Of a stretch of DNA of 23,162 bases, positions 14,809-22,084 are shown in pieces. The DNA is from JBDTMC01 sp039934475. GTDB taxonomy: Bacteria > Acidobacteriota > Terriglobia > Bryobacterales > Bryobacteraceae. Location: NCBI GenBank assembly GCA_039934475.1, contig JBDTMC010000067.1, forward strand, positions 1 to 23,162, in the 5' to 3' direction. A program made the translations under genes and the position numbers. The notes beneath the pieces were generated by a model that searched no databases, was not told the origin of the DNA, and saw only the letters and a program-made list of their open reading frames with translations. Numbering within the stretch: the stretch's first letter is position 1; each line of letters opens with the position of its first letter.

Positions 14809-14837
14809 TTGCCCCGCCGCGCATCTAGGGGTATAAC
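14809..14837 (+). promoter_or_regulatory. Promoter of the VWFA gene, near-leaderless
   Basis: TTGCCC (14809-14814) is followed by exactly 17 bases and TATAAC (14832-14837; five of six to the -10 consensus). The ATG at 14847 is only nine bases further on, so the transcript should start about two to four bases before the start codon. There is no Shine-Dalgarno sequence, in line with a leaderless or nearly leaderless mRNA. Confidence 0.6.
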
Positions 14838-14846
14838 CGTAAAGCC

Positions 14847-15836
14847 ATGCGAACTCGTCTGATAGCCTTGTTTTCCCTAGCCCTGCCGCTCAGCCTGACG
14901 CTGGCCGCCCAGCAGCAGAAACCGCCCGATCCTCCGTCGCAAGCCGAGGCGGATGCGACATTCAAGCTGGACGTCGACCTGGTCAACATCCTGTTCAGCG
15001 TTCGCAGCAAGCAGGGCCGCCTGATTCCGGACCTCACCAAGGACGATTTTACCGTCCTCGAAGAGACCAAGTCGCAGCCAATCAAGTACTTCGCGCGTGA
15101 GACTAATTTGCCGCTTACTTTGGGCCTGCTGGTGGATGTCAGCGGCAGCCAGGCGAATCTCATCGATATCGAAAAACGGGCTGCCTCCGCGTTTTTTGGC
15201 AATGTTCTGAAGGAAAAAGACGAAGCGTTCCTGATCAGCTTCGGCACCGATACTGAGCTGCTGCAGGATTTTACAAATTCGCCCAAGCTCCTGCGGGCCG
15301 GTCTGGATGGCCTGAGGGTGCAAGGCGGCATCTCCGGCGGTCTCATCAATCCAGGCCCGATTCCTACTAAGCCTCGCGGTACGGTGATGTTCGAGGCGGT
15401 TTATCTGGCGGCGAATGAGAAGATGCGGAGTGAAGTGGGCCGAAAGGCGATCGTGCTGATCACCGATGGACAGGATCAAGGCAGCCGCACCCGTATTGGA
15501 GAAGCGATTGAAGCGGCGCAGAAAGCCGACAGCATCATTTACAGCATCCAGTACATCGACCGCCATTTCTACGGATTCGGCGGTGGCGGCGACGGCGATC
15601 TCAAGCGAATGTCCGAGGAAACTGGCGGACGCCTCTTCCGCGTTGACGGCAAGCACACGCTGGAGGAGATATTCCGCGAGATCCAGGAAGAGATGCGGAG
15701 CCAGTACGCCATCGGCTACAGTCCCACCAATCCTGCGAAGGACGGAACGTTCCGCAAGCTCGAAATCCACACCAAAGACAAAGAATTGCGCGTCCAGGCC
15801 CGGAAAGGGTACTACGCGGTCACCGAGTCGCGCTAA
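14847..15836 (+). CDS. Secreted VWFA-related domain protein (acidobacterial TIGR03436 type)
   Basis: A 329-residue protein with a signal peptide (LIALFSLALPLSLTLAAQ). Residues 38-85 form the N-terminal strand region typical of the acidobacterial family (LDVDLVNILFSVRSKQGRLI, LTKDDFTVLEE). The von Willebrand A domain follows with a metal-ion-dependent adhesion site DVSGS (Asp97, Ser99, Ser101) and VLITDGQD. The end, YAIGYSPTN...KARKGYYAV-like, is the usual family C-terminus. Such proteins are numerous in Solibacter-type genomes and probably mediate protein-protein contacts outside the cytoplasm; no substrate is known. The 3' end overlaps the convergent rfbD-like gene by 17 bases. Confidence 0.92.
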   Translation: MRTRLIALFSLALPLSLTLAAQQQKPPDPPSQAEADATFKLDVDLVNILFSVRSKQGRLIPDLTKDDFTVLEETKSQPIKYFARETNLPLTLGLLVDVSGSQANLIDIEKRAASAFFGNVLKEKDEAFLISFGTDTELLQDFTNSPKLLRAGLDGLRVQGGISGGLINPGPIPTKPRGTVMFEAVYLAANEKMRSEVGRKAIVLITDGQDQGSRTRIGEAIEAAQKADSIIYSIQYIDRHFYGFGGGGDGDLKRMSEETGGRLFRVDGKHTLEEIFREIQEEMRSQYAIGYSPTNPAKDGTFRKLEIHTKDKELRVQARKGYYAVTESR

Positions 15837-16704
15837 GCTTCCGCGCCCGCATGGCCATGTAGCTGCGAACGGCGAACTCGAGAGCGGGCATTGGCGCCAC
15901 TCCGGCGGCTTCCATCTTTGAGTTCGACAGTGCCGAGTATTGGGGACGGGCCGCGGCGGTGCGATACTCGCGGGCGTCGGTGTGGCGTACTTCCGGCGTT
16001 AGGCCGGCCGCTTCGAAAATCATCCGCGCATATTCATACCAGGAGATGGGTTGTCCGCCGCCGATGTGGAACACACCGCGTGCCTCCAGTTCCACCAGGT
16101 CAGCGGTCCGCGCCGCCAGTAGGGGCGCATAGGTAGGCGAGGCGACATGGTCTTGCACGACCCGGATCGTCTGGCCGCCGGCCGCCAGCCGCAGCATCAG
16201 TTCGATGAAATTGCCGCGGGGGGTAAAAAGGCCGGCGGGGCCGAAGACGCCCGACGTTCGGACGATGAGCAGCTTTTCGCAGTAAGCGCGCGCATAGAGC
16301 TCGCCAGCCAGTTTTGAGACGCCATAGGCACCCAGCGGATGAGGCCGGTCCTCTTCGACGTAGGGACGTCCCAAGGTGCCGTCGAAGACATAGTCCGTCG
16401 AGTAGTGAACGAACATCGCGTCGGTCTGGCGGCAGGCCAAGGCGAGGTTCCGAACTGCCAGGGCGTTCACCTGATACGCGGCGGCAGGCTCACGTTCGGC
16501 GACATCCACCTGATTGTAAGCGCCGGCGTTGAACACGATGGCGGGCTCTCGCGAGGTGATGCACTCCTCCACGCGCGCCGCATCGGTGATATCCACCGAA
16601 TTGCGGTCGAACCCAGTCACCGAATATCCTCTGGTGGACATTTCATGGTGCAGTTCCAGGCCTAGCTGTCCGGAACTGCCGAAGATCAGAACTTTCTTGC
16701 TCAT
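15820..16704 (-). CDS. rfbD: dTDP-4-dehydrorhamnose reductase-like protein
   Basis: A 294-residue extended short-chain dehydrogenase of the RmlD type. The NAD(P) loop is GSSGQLG (9-15), followed by FNAGAYNQVDVAEREP, the usual A-x-Y-T/N-x-V-D-x-A-E region. The catalytic Tyr127/Lys131 pair sits in GAYGVSKLAGE, and HYSTDYVFDGT gives the conserved Ser/Thr. RmlD makes dTDP-L-rhamnose for surface polysaccharide. No rmlA, rmlB or rmlC is present nearby, so the gene stands alone and a related nucleotide-sugar reductase function is possible. ATG 16704 is the start; no clear Shine-Dalgarno. Confidence 0.88.
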   Translation of the reverse strand: MSKKVLIFGSSGQLGLELHHEMSTRGYSVTGFDRNSVDITDAARVEECITSREPAIVFNAGAYNQVDVAEREPAAAYQVNALAVRNLALACRQTDAMFVHYSTDYVFDGTLGRPYVEEDRPHPLGAYGVSKLAGELYARAYCEKLLIVRTSGVFGPAGLFTPRGNFIELMLRLAAGGQTIRVVQDHVASPTYAPLLAARTADLVELEARGVFHIGGGQPISWYEYARMIFEAAGLTPEVRHTDAREYRTAAARPQYSALSNSKMEAAGVAPMPALEFAVRSYMAMRARKLSATR

Positions 16705-16834
16705 CCATTAGGCAGGATATCGCGAATGGGCCCCGGCGGGAATGAAACTAAAGTAACGTAACCAAATACCAGGAAAACAGGTCCAACAAATAGTTGCAAT
16801 TGCGCCGATAATAGGAAGCACGGGGGTAGAGGAA

Positions 16835-16966
16835 ATGGCACAAATCCTGCAGCGCGGCATACGGCGCGGCAAAACCGAAGAACGCATCGCGTTGGCGCTA
16901 TTGTTTCTGCTTCTAGCTGTCCTGGTTGCTTCGGTCGTGCAAGGGATTCGTCACCTGGTTGTTTGA
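16835..16966 (+). CDS. Candidate 43-aa single-pass membrane protein
   Basis: ATG at 16835 opens a 43-residue frame ended by TGA at 16964. The N-terminal third is basic (ILQRGIRRGKTEER), followed by an uninterrupted hydrophobic helix at 18-35 (IALALLFLLLAVLVASVV) and a short QGIRHLVV tail. This fits a membrane protein with its N-terminus in the cytoplasm. Purine-rich GGGGGTAGAGGAA directly precedes the ATG, and GATAAT 22-27 bases upstream could be a -10 box. The last 54 bases overlap the 3' end of the convergent PilZ gene. I recognise no family. It is too short for standard ORF cut-offs. The ordered charge-then-helix pattern is what makes it credible. Confidence 0.5.
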   Translation: MAQILQRGIRRGKTEERIALALLFLLLAVLVASVVQGIRHLVV

Positions 16967-17293
16967 CCCGCCGTGGCGCGGCGAGAATTCTTCCCGTAGC
17001 GACCGATTCAGACGCGCCAACACCTCCAGATGGCGGATGGAGTGTTTCGCGCGGACCCCAATCAGAAATCCCTCGGCCAGAGGCGCGCAATGACACACCT
17101 CGCCCAGGATGATCTCATGGGCGGTCTCAAGCCGCACCGGCTCCGACAACGGGAGCCTGCGGGCGGCGCGGACAGCAAGGCCCGATTGGGAGCGGTTTTC
17201 AATCCAAACTTCGAAAGCGGTTTCAACGCCGGACAACAGCGAGAGTGTTGCCGGTTCCTGCGTGTGAGTGCGGTCTTCTCTACGGCGTTCCAC
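16913..17293 (-). CDS. PilZ domain protein
   Basis: A 126-residue protein that is essentially one PilZ domain, the cyclic-di-GMP-binding fold. The two binding motifs are present: R4-x-x-x-R8 in RRREDR and N33-x-S35-x-x-G38 in ENRSQSG. The rest is short strands (LSEPVRLETA, EIILGEVCHCAPLAEGFLIGVR). A stand-alone PilZ protein probably acts as an adaptor for motility, exopolysaccharide or another c-di-GMP-controlled process; no partner gene is nearby. GTG 17293 is the likely start, since in-frame sequence above adds nothing. The C-terminal 18 residues (QVTNPLHDRSNQDS at the end) look disordered and lie antisense to the 43-aa membrane protein. Confidence 0.82.
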   Translation of the reverse strand: MERRREDRTHTQEPATLSLLSGVETAFEVWIENRSQSGLAVRAARRLPLSEPVRLETAHEIILGEVCHCAPLAEGFLIGVRAKHSIRHLEVLARLNRSLREEFSPRHGGSNNQVTNPLHDRSNQDS

Positions 17294-17339
17294 CCTGGAT
17301 CCATCGGCAGGATCCGCGCGTAACGTTAGGTTTTAAGGC

Positions 17340-17696
17340 TTAACGCGACGTGATCAGCAGCCAGATCAGCAATCCCAGACCCGCGGCGATCAGCACCTCG
17401 GCCCAAACTCCCAAGGGAATCAATAGTCGCCGCAGGCGAGATGCCGGAGAGACGCTGGTGAGCAAGGCCTCCGTCGTCTGGCGCGAAAGGGCGCTGGGCA
17501 GGCCGCGGACCGCGCGCGCCAACTCACGCCGGCCTGAGCGGTCGGCGATGAGGATTGTCGCCGACTGAGCGCCGCTTGTGGAGTCCATCAGTTTCCGCCG
17601 CAGGCCGGGGGGGACATCCTTCAAATTGCGATACACCTGGTTGTGCTTGGCAGTAGCGATGAAGATCGTCGATGTACGGAGGGTGACACGGCTCAT
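17340..17696 (-). CDS. Small tail-anchored membrane protein, unknown function
   Basis: A 118-residue protein with a soluble N-terminal part (KHNQVYRNLKDVPPGLRRKL, then ATILIADRSGRRELARAVRG) and one C-terminal transmembrane helix at about 93-114 (IPLGVWAEVLIAAGLGLLIW), ending LLITSR. This layout is that of a tail-anchored inner-membrane protein. The ATG at 17696 overlaps the LysR stop codon by four bases (ATGA), so the two are translationally coupled. I do not recognise the family. The link with the regulator suggests a shared circuit, but nothing in the sequence says which. Confidence 0.65.
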   Translation of the reverse strand: MSRVTLRTSTIFIATAKHNQVYRNLKDVPPGLRRKLMDSTSGAQSATILIADRSGRRELARAVRGLPSALSRQTTEALLTSVSPASRLRRLLIPLGVWAEVLIAAGLGLLIWLLITSR

Positions 17697-18622
17697 CGCG
17701 ATGCCACCTCGTGCACGATGGCGGCCATACCGCTTGGCTTGCTGCGCGCATTCTCCAGAATGGCGTCAATGAAGCCCAATGCGGCTTTCGAGAGGCCTTT
17801 GTCGCGGCGGTAAATTAGACCCAGACGGCGTACCATCGGGTCCGGACCAAGCGACACCGAAGCCAGCTTCCCAATGCTGCTTTCCTCCTGGAAATGCGAG
17901 ACAGCGAGGAACGAAATCCCAAGGCCGGCTTGTACGAATCTCTTGATCATCTCCGTCGAATCCAACTCCATTGAGATTGAGATCTCGTCCTCCACCGGTT
18001 CCAGCCACGCGCTAAGGCGCGAGCGTGTAGTGCCGGACTTGGGCAGCAACAACTGGTGGCCTACCAGGTCCTGTGGGAGCACCATGTGGCGCAAAGCAAG
18101 GGGATGTCCGGCAGGCACTACCAATTTGATCTCATCGGCGTGAATGGGCACCGCTTGCAGTTTCTTTTCCTGCACGGGAAGCTGAGTCACGCCGAAATCG
18201 GCGAGATTGTCCGTGATCGCATCCACAACATGGGCGCCGTAAGCGCGGTCAATGAGGATCTGGACGTTGGGAAACCGCTTCTTGAATTGGGAGAAAACCT
18301 GCGGCAGAACGTAAATACAGGTGGCTTCGTTCGCAGCAATGACGATTTCTCCGCGCGGCACCCGCTCCAGTTCGTTGATTGTGTCTTGCGCGCGCTTGCG
18401 GAGCTCCAGGATCTGTTCGGCGTACTCGCAGAAGATCTTCCCAGACGTGGTGAGGGCGATGCGGGTACCCAGCCTCTCAAACAGGGTGGTGTTCAATTCC
18501 TGCTCAAGCTGGCGTACTTGTGCGCTGATGGCGGGCTGCGTTCGATAGCAGGTCTGCGCGGCTTTGGAGAAACTCTTCAGCCGGACGATCTCGAGAAAAG
18601 TATGGAGTTGATCCAGGTCCAT
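17693..18622 (-). CDS. LysR-family transcriptional regulator
   Basis: A 309-residue regulator. The N-terminal winged helix-turn-helix is classic (LDQLHTFLEIVRLKSFSKAAQ, TQPAISAQVRQLEQEL, LFERLGTRIALT). After a linker helix comes the two-lobed periplasmic-binding-like effector domain (IVIAANEATCIYVLPQVFSQF, ..., GLGISFLAV). The first domain resembles CbbR/CysB-type members, but the ligand cannot be deduced. It is divergent from the TIGR03790 gene across 212 bases, and LysR regulators often control their divergent neighbour and themselves. The inverted repeat at 18680-18695 is a candidate operator. Confidence 0.93.
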   Translation of the reverse strand: MDLDQLHTFLEIVRLKSFSKAAQTCYRTQPAISAQVRQLEQELNTTLFERLGTRIALTTSGKIFCEYAEQILELRKRAQDTINELERVPRGEIVIAANEATCIYVLPQVFSQFKKRFPNVQILIDRAYGAHVVDAITDNLADFGVTQLPVQEKKLQAVPIHADEIKLVVPAGHPLALRHMVLPQDLVGHQLLLPKSGTTRSRLSAWLEPVEDEISISMELDSTEMIKRFVQAGLGISFLAVSHFQEESSIGKLASVSLGPDPMVRRLGLIYRRDKGLSKAALGFIDAILENARSKPSGMAAIVHEVASR

Positions 18623-18679
18623 ACGACTACCGCCTTTCGCTGCGTGGCGCCCTGGTAGAGATCATCCGAAACCGGCGCA

Positions 18680-18695
18680 AATGCAAAGGTGCATT
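18680..18695. promoter_or_regulatory. Inverted repeat, candidate LysR operator
   Basis: AATGCA-AAGG-TGCATT is a perfect six-base inverted repeat with a four-base centre, 57 bases upstream of the LysR start codon in the divergent intergenic region. Position and symmetry fit autoregulation by a LysR dimer, though the spacing does not match the usual T-N11-A box exactly. Confidence 0.4.
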
Positions 18696-18823
18696 CGCTC
18701 TCAGCATTTCCCGCCCTACGTTCGGCGGTGCGGTACCAGGGGAAGCGACTTCCAAAACTACGAGAGATCAAGTATAGCATTAGGCAGGGGTGTCGCCCGT
18801 ACCGTCCGTCAGGATGGGGCCGG

Positions 18824-18830
18824 AAGGAGG
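18824..18830 (+). promoter_or_regulatory. Strong ribosome-binding site deciding a TTG start
   Basis: AAGGAGG is a perfect anti-Shine-Dalgarno match. It stands four bases before the TTG at 18835 and is what favours that codon over the in-frame GTG at 18790 and ATG at 18814, neither of which has a usable site. Confidence 0.7.
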
Positions 18831-18834
18831 CAAA

Positions 18835-19938
18835 TTGCCGAGTCGGATATGGGGAATAGGGGTAGCGCTGGTGTGCTGCGGATCTGGCGCTGAGGCCTTC
18901 GCCGGAGGGCCCGAGGCCGTTCTCGTGGTGGTGAACTCATCCTCGGCGGCCTCCCGTGAGATCGGCTCCTACTATGCCTCGCGCCGTTCCATTCCCGCGC
19001 GTAATATCTGCCGGCTCGCTATGACCGACGCCGAAGCCGTCTCGCGCGTTACGTACGATCAGGAAATCGCCCGGCCGGTGATGCAGTTTCTTCGCTCTCA
19101 GGAGTTGGTAGAGAAGATTCAGTACATCGTCACAACGTCGGGTGTGCCCTTGCGAATCCGTGGAAGCGGAGGAATCGATGGCGATGGAGCAGCTGTCGAT
19201 TCCGAAATGACCCTGCTCTACCAACGGTTACACGGTCAGCGGCCACCCATCGCGGGGGCGATCGCCAACCCCTATTTCGCCCGCGGTGATCCCTTTCAAC
19301 ATCCGGATTTCCCGATCTACCTTGTCACGCGCCTGGCGGCTTGGGACGTGGACGGAGTAAAGAAGCTGATCGACCGCGGTTTGGATGCGCGCAACACGGG
19401 CCGCGTCGTGCTCGACCAGCGCGCCGACGGCAGCGATCAGGGCGACCAATGGCTGAGGGAGGCGGCTCGCGGGTTGCCGTCGGACCGGGTCGTTCTAGAC
19501 GACAGTACCCGTGTGGTCTCCGGCCTGACGGACGTGATTGGATACGCGTCATGGGGCTCGAACGATCGTGCCAATAAAGCGCGGGCGCCCCATTTTCAAT
19601 GGCTCCCCGGAGGCCTTGCCACGGAGTATGTTTCCACGGACGGGCGCACGTTCCAACGGCCGCCAGCCAGTTGGGGCATCAGCACTTGGGCCGACGCGGA
19701 TAAATCGAAATGGTTCGCCGGCTCTCCGCAGAGTCTCACTGCCGACCTGCTCGCCGACGGAGCCACGGGCGCCTCCGGGCATGTGGATGAGCCATTCCTC
19801 GCCTACACGCCGCGGCCCAATCTGCTGTTTCCGGCGTACCTCGCTGGACGGAATCTGGCCGAAAGCTACTATACGGCAATTCCCCGGCTGAGCTGGCAGA
19901 ACATCGTCATCGGCGATCCTTTGGTCCGGTTGCGCTGA
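18835..19938 (+). CDS. Secreted TIGR03790-type protein, unknown function
   Basis: From TTG 18835 the protein has 367 residues and a compact signal peptide (PSRIWGIGVALVCCGSGAEAFA, cut before GG). The body matches what I know of the TIGR03790 family: VLVVVNSSSAASREIGSYYASRR near the start, YIVTTSGVPLRI, the DSEMTLLY segment, a domain with GYASWGSND, and a C-terminus NLAESYYTAIPRLSWQNIVIGDPL. Members are found in Acidobacteria, Planctomycetes and some others, without a known biochemical role; the pattern recalls gingipain-like/caspase-like cores but I see no proof of a Cys-His dyad. The stop codon abuts the nadD stop with no base between. Choice of start is discussed at the ribosome-binding site at 18824-18830. 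Confidence 0.85.
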   Translation: MPSRIWGIGVALVCCGSGAEAFAGGPEAVLVVVNSSSAASREIGSYYASRRSIPARNICRLAMTDAEAVSRVTYDQEIARPVMQFLRSQELVEKIQYIVTTSGVPLRIRGSGGIDGDGAAVDSEMTLLYQRLHGQRPPIAGAIANPYFARGDPFQHPDFPIYLVTRLAAWDVDGVKKLIDRGLDARNTGRVVLDQRADGSDQGDQWLREAARGLPSDRVVLDDSTRVVSGLTDVIGYASWGSNDRANKARAPHFQWLPGGLATEYVSTDGRTFQRPPASWGISTWADADKSKWFAGSPQSLTADLLADGATGASGHVDEPFLAYTPRPNLLFPAYLAGRNLAESYYTAIPRLSWQNIVIGDPLVRLR

Positions 19939-20514
19939 TCAACGGCCGTAAATCGCTTGCACTTTGGCAACGATCGAGGACGGAACGAGGTGCTGCCAAT
20001 CGGCGCCCGCCGCAATCCGGTCGCGGACGGTGGTTGCCGAGACCTCATCCCAGTCGAGCTCCAGTATCAGGGGAACGACGCGTTCCGCTACGTCGGGCGG
20101 CGGTTCGTACTCGCTGCCTCGCCGTGCTACCAGAAGCCGGAATTCATTCAGCATAAGCGGCAGCGCCTGCGGGTCACCGTAGTCCCACGTAACGACACGC
20201 TCCGCCGCATCCCGGCCGCAGAGGAAAAGCAACTCGGTGCCGGCCGGATAGTGCTCACGGCATTCACGGGCGATGTCGATGAAGAGGCCCCCCTCGCTCG
20301 TTCCTATGGAGAACAAGGGTTGCTCCGACGTGGCCTGCAGCAACAGGTCCAGCCGCTGCTCCATGCTCGCGCCGGAATACGGTTTGTGGGGAAAGGTACG
20401 CGGAAGAACAAACAGCACTTCCTCCGTCGCCTGCAAGGCTGCTTCCGCCAGGGCGAGGTGGGCCTGTGTGGGCGGATTGTAGGTGCCTGGGAATACCGCC
20501 AGGCGCGCCGGCAT
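19939..20514 (-). CDS. nadD: Nicotinate-nucleotide adenylyltransferase-like protein
   Basis: NadD adenylates nicotinic acid mononucleotide in NAD synthesis. From ATG 20514 the protein has 191 residues and opens ARLAVFPGTYNPPTQAHLAL, the family's G-T/S-F-D/N-P-x-H-x-x-H nucleotidyl-transferase motif in a variant form (the second residue pair is NPPTQAH). The C-terminal motif ISATxxR appears as VSATTVRDRI. Two further starts, ATG 20541 and TTG 20577, are possible, but neither has a good ribosome-binding site and family members start close to the motif. No obg, rsfS or proA neighbour is present, so the common nadD context is missing. A related adenylyltransferase is an alternative. Confidence 0.78.
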   Translation of the reverse strand: MPARLAVFPGTYNPPTQAHLALAEAALQATEEVLFVLPRTFPHKPYSGASMEQRLDLLLQATSEQPLFSIGTSEGGLFIDIARECREHYPAGTELLFLCGRDAAERVVTWDYGDPQALPLMLNEFRLLVARRGSEYEPPPDVAERVVPLILELDWDEVSATTVRDRIAAGADWQHLVPSSIVAKVQAIYGR

Positions 20515-20624
20515 CTGTTTGGTGCGGCGAATCAGGTCCATGACGGGGGAGTTGCAGATGGTGCTATCAAACGGCAACTGAGCGACTTCGAGCGGCGTCT
20601 CATAGGCTAGAGTATAGAGAAACC

Positions 20625-21392
20625 ATGTTCACTTGGATTTGCCCGAAGTGCGGAAGGGAAGTGCCTCCCTCCTACACAGACTGTCCGAATTGTACCGTGG
20701 CACAGGCTCCGCCTCCGCAGGCGCCCGCCGCGGCTCCACCGGTGTACGCGCCCCCGGCGCCGCCAGTATATGCACCGCCTCCACCGGCAGCCTATGCGCC
20801 CCCTCAGCCGCCGCCGGCATACGCTCCACCCCAGCCCGCCTACGCACCTCCACCCGCGGCATACGCACAGCCGGCGTATGCGCCGCCACCCGCCGCCCCC
20901 TATGCCGAACCGCAACGCGCTATGCCCGAATGGCTGGTGATGGTGATTGTCGCCGTCGTCGCTGTGGGCATCTTCGCGCTAGCCTACTTCTATCTGTTGC
21001 CTTCGTCACGCAAAGGCAGTTCCGGCGCAGCCGTTGCAAAGACTCAGTCCGAGGAGACCCGCGCGGCCATCGGAGCGCACCCTTACGCGAAGTTCCTGGA
21101 TGTGACCGGCATTCGGCTGGTGGAAGACGCGAAGCAGAATGTGCAAGTGAGATTCCTTGTGGTCAATCACTCATCGGCCGACCTGGCGGGTGTGAGCGCC
21201 AACGTGATTTTGAAGCCCATCGATTCCAAACCGGATACGCCACCCATCACGGAGTTCTCCTTCAAGCTGCCCATGCTGGGGGCGTATGAATCGCGCGAAG
21301 TGACAGTGCCGGCGAAGACCAAGATGCGTGCCTATGAACTTCCGGACTGGCAGTTTCTGAAGAGCGAAGTTCACATCACCACTCCGAAGTAG
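20625..21392 (+). CDS. Zinc-ribbon, proline-rich, single-pass membrane protein
   Basis: A 255-residue protein of mosaic layout. Residues 6-23 form a zinc ribbon (CPKCG then CPNC; Cys6, Cys9, Cys20, Cys23). Residues 28-97 are a proline/tyrosine-rich repeat of the type YAPP. One transmembrane helix runs at about 103-125 (WLVMVIVAVVAVGIFALAYFY). The outer part, 145-255, is a beta-rich domain (FLDVTGIRLVEDAKQNVQVRFLVVNHSSADL...) resembling FxLYD-like or DUF3426-like modules, with no catalytic motif that I can see. The cytoplasmic ribbon and extracytoplasmic beta domain suggest a scaffold or sensor. The start codon is preceded by TATAGA at six bases, so the message may be leaderless. It is followed after five bases by nth. 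Confidence 0.8.
   Translation: MFTWICPKCGREVPPSYTDCPNCTVAQAPPPQAPAAAPPVYAPPAPPVYAPPPPAAYAPPQPPPAYAPPQPAYAPPPAAYAQPAYAPPPAAPYAEPQRAMPEWLVMVIVAVVAVGIFALAYFYLLPSSRKGSSGAAVAKTQSEETRAAIGAHPYAKFLDVTGIRLVEDAKQNVQVRFLVVNHSSADLAGVSANVILKPIDSKPDTPPITEFSFKLPMLGAYESREVTVPAKTKMRAYELPDWQFLKSEVHITTPK
20706..20915 (+). repeat. In-gene repeat coding for YAPP-type motifs
   Basis: This stretch codes for at least eight imperfect copies of a Pro-x-x-Tyr-Ala-Pro-Pro motif (PPVYAPPAPPVYAPP, AAYAPPQPPPAYAPPQ, and so on). The DNA is correspondingly C-rich and repetitive, so copy number may vary between strains and assembly could compress it. Confidence 0.8.
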
Positions 21393-21397
21393 AGGCC

Positions 21398-22084
21398 ATG
21401 GCCACAGCAAAAGGGAAGGGTGGGCCGCAAAAGCCCAAGACAGCGGCTGAGCGCAAGGCGCGCATTCAGGCAATTCTCGATACACTGAACCGGTTGTACC
21501 CGGATGTTACCTGTGCGTTGCATCATCGCAATGCCTGGGAACTGCTGGTAGCAACGATTCTGTCGGCGCAATGCACGGACGTCCGGGTGAACATGGTGAC
21601 TCCCGGTCTGTTCGAAAAGTACCCGACCATCGAGGACTTCGCCGCCGTTGCACCGGAGGTGTTGGCTCAGGACATCAAGTCCACCGGCTTCTTTAACAAC
21701 AAAGCGAAGTCGGTGACCGGCGCCGCCCGCAAGATACTTGGTGACTTCGGCGGCCAGATTCCGCAGGATATCGAACAACTGCTAACTGTCCCCGGAGCCG
21801 CCAGAAAGACGGCGAACGTGGTGCTGGGTAGTGGTTTCGGCATCGCCAGTGGCGTGGTGGTGGATACCCACGTTCAGCGGATCTCCCAGCGCCTGGATTT
21901 GACCAAAGAGCAGGACCCGCCCAAGATTGAGCGCGACCTCATGAAGATCGTCCCCATGGAACGCTGGATACTCTTTAGCCATCAGATAATTCACTTCGGC
22001 CGCGGCATTTGCATTGCCCGCAAGCCGAAGTGCTCGGAATGCGCCTTGGAACCCCTCTGTTACTCAGCCGATAAGACCGTGTAG
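21398..22084 (+). CDS. nth: Endonuclease III (oxidised-pyrimidine DNA glycosylase/AP lyase)
   Basis: A 228-residue base-excision-repair enzyme. The catalytic pair is Lys137 (VPGAARKTANVV) and Asp156 (VVVDTHVQRISQRL). The C-terminal iron-sulfur cluster loop is complete: Cys205-x6-Cys212-x2-Cys215-x5-Cys221. The hairpin reads PGAARKT where E. coli has PGVGRKT, an Ala for the second Gly, a small departure at the DNA-backbone contact. An extra basic, probably disordered N-terminus (MATAKGKGGPQKPKTAAERK) precedes the core. The start at 21398 lies five bases after the zinc-ribbon gene, with AGAGG close by. The last 21 bases overlap the end of the convergent intradiol dioxygenase-TIGR03437 gene. Confidence 0.96.
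   Translation: MATAKGKGGPQKPKTAAERKARIQAILDTLNRLYPDVTCALHHRNAWELLVATILSAQCTDVRVNMVTPGLFEKYPTIEDFAAVAPEVLAQDIKSTGFFNNKAKSVTGAARKILGDFGGQIPQDIEQLLTVPGAARKTANVVLGSGFGIASGVVVDTHVQRISQRLDLTKEQDPPKIERDLMKIVPMERWILFSHQIIHFGRGICIARKPKCSECALEPLCYSADKTV

Noticed and set aside
16701..17096. 131-residue minus-strand ORF across the rfbD-PilZ gap
   Set aside because: It overlaps the PilZ gene on the same strand in another frame, and shows Pro/Arg-rich shadow composition. The hydrophobic part is the complement of non-coding sequence.
20706..20915. CRISPR-like or intergenic tandem repeat
   Set aside because: The repetition is in-frame protein repeat (YAPP) with no regular direct repeats and spacers.
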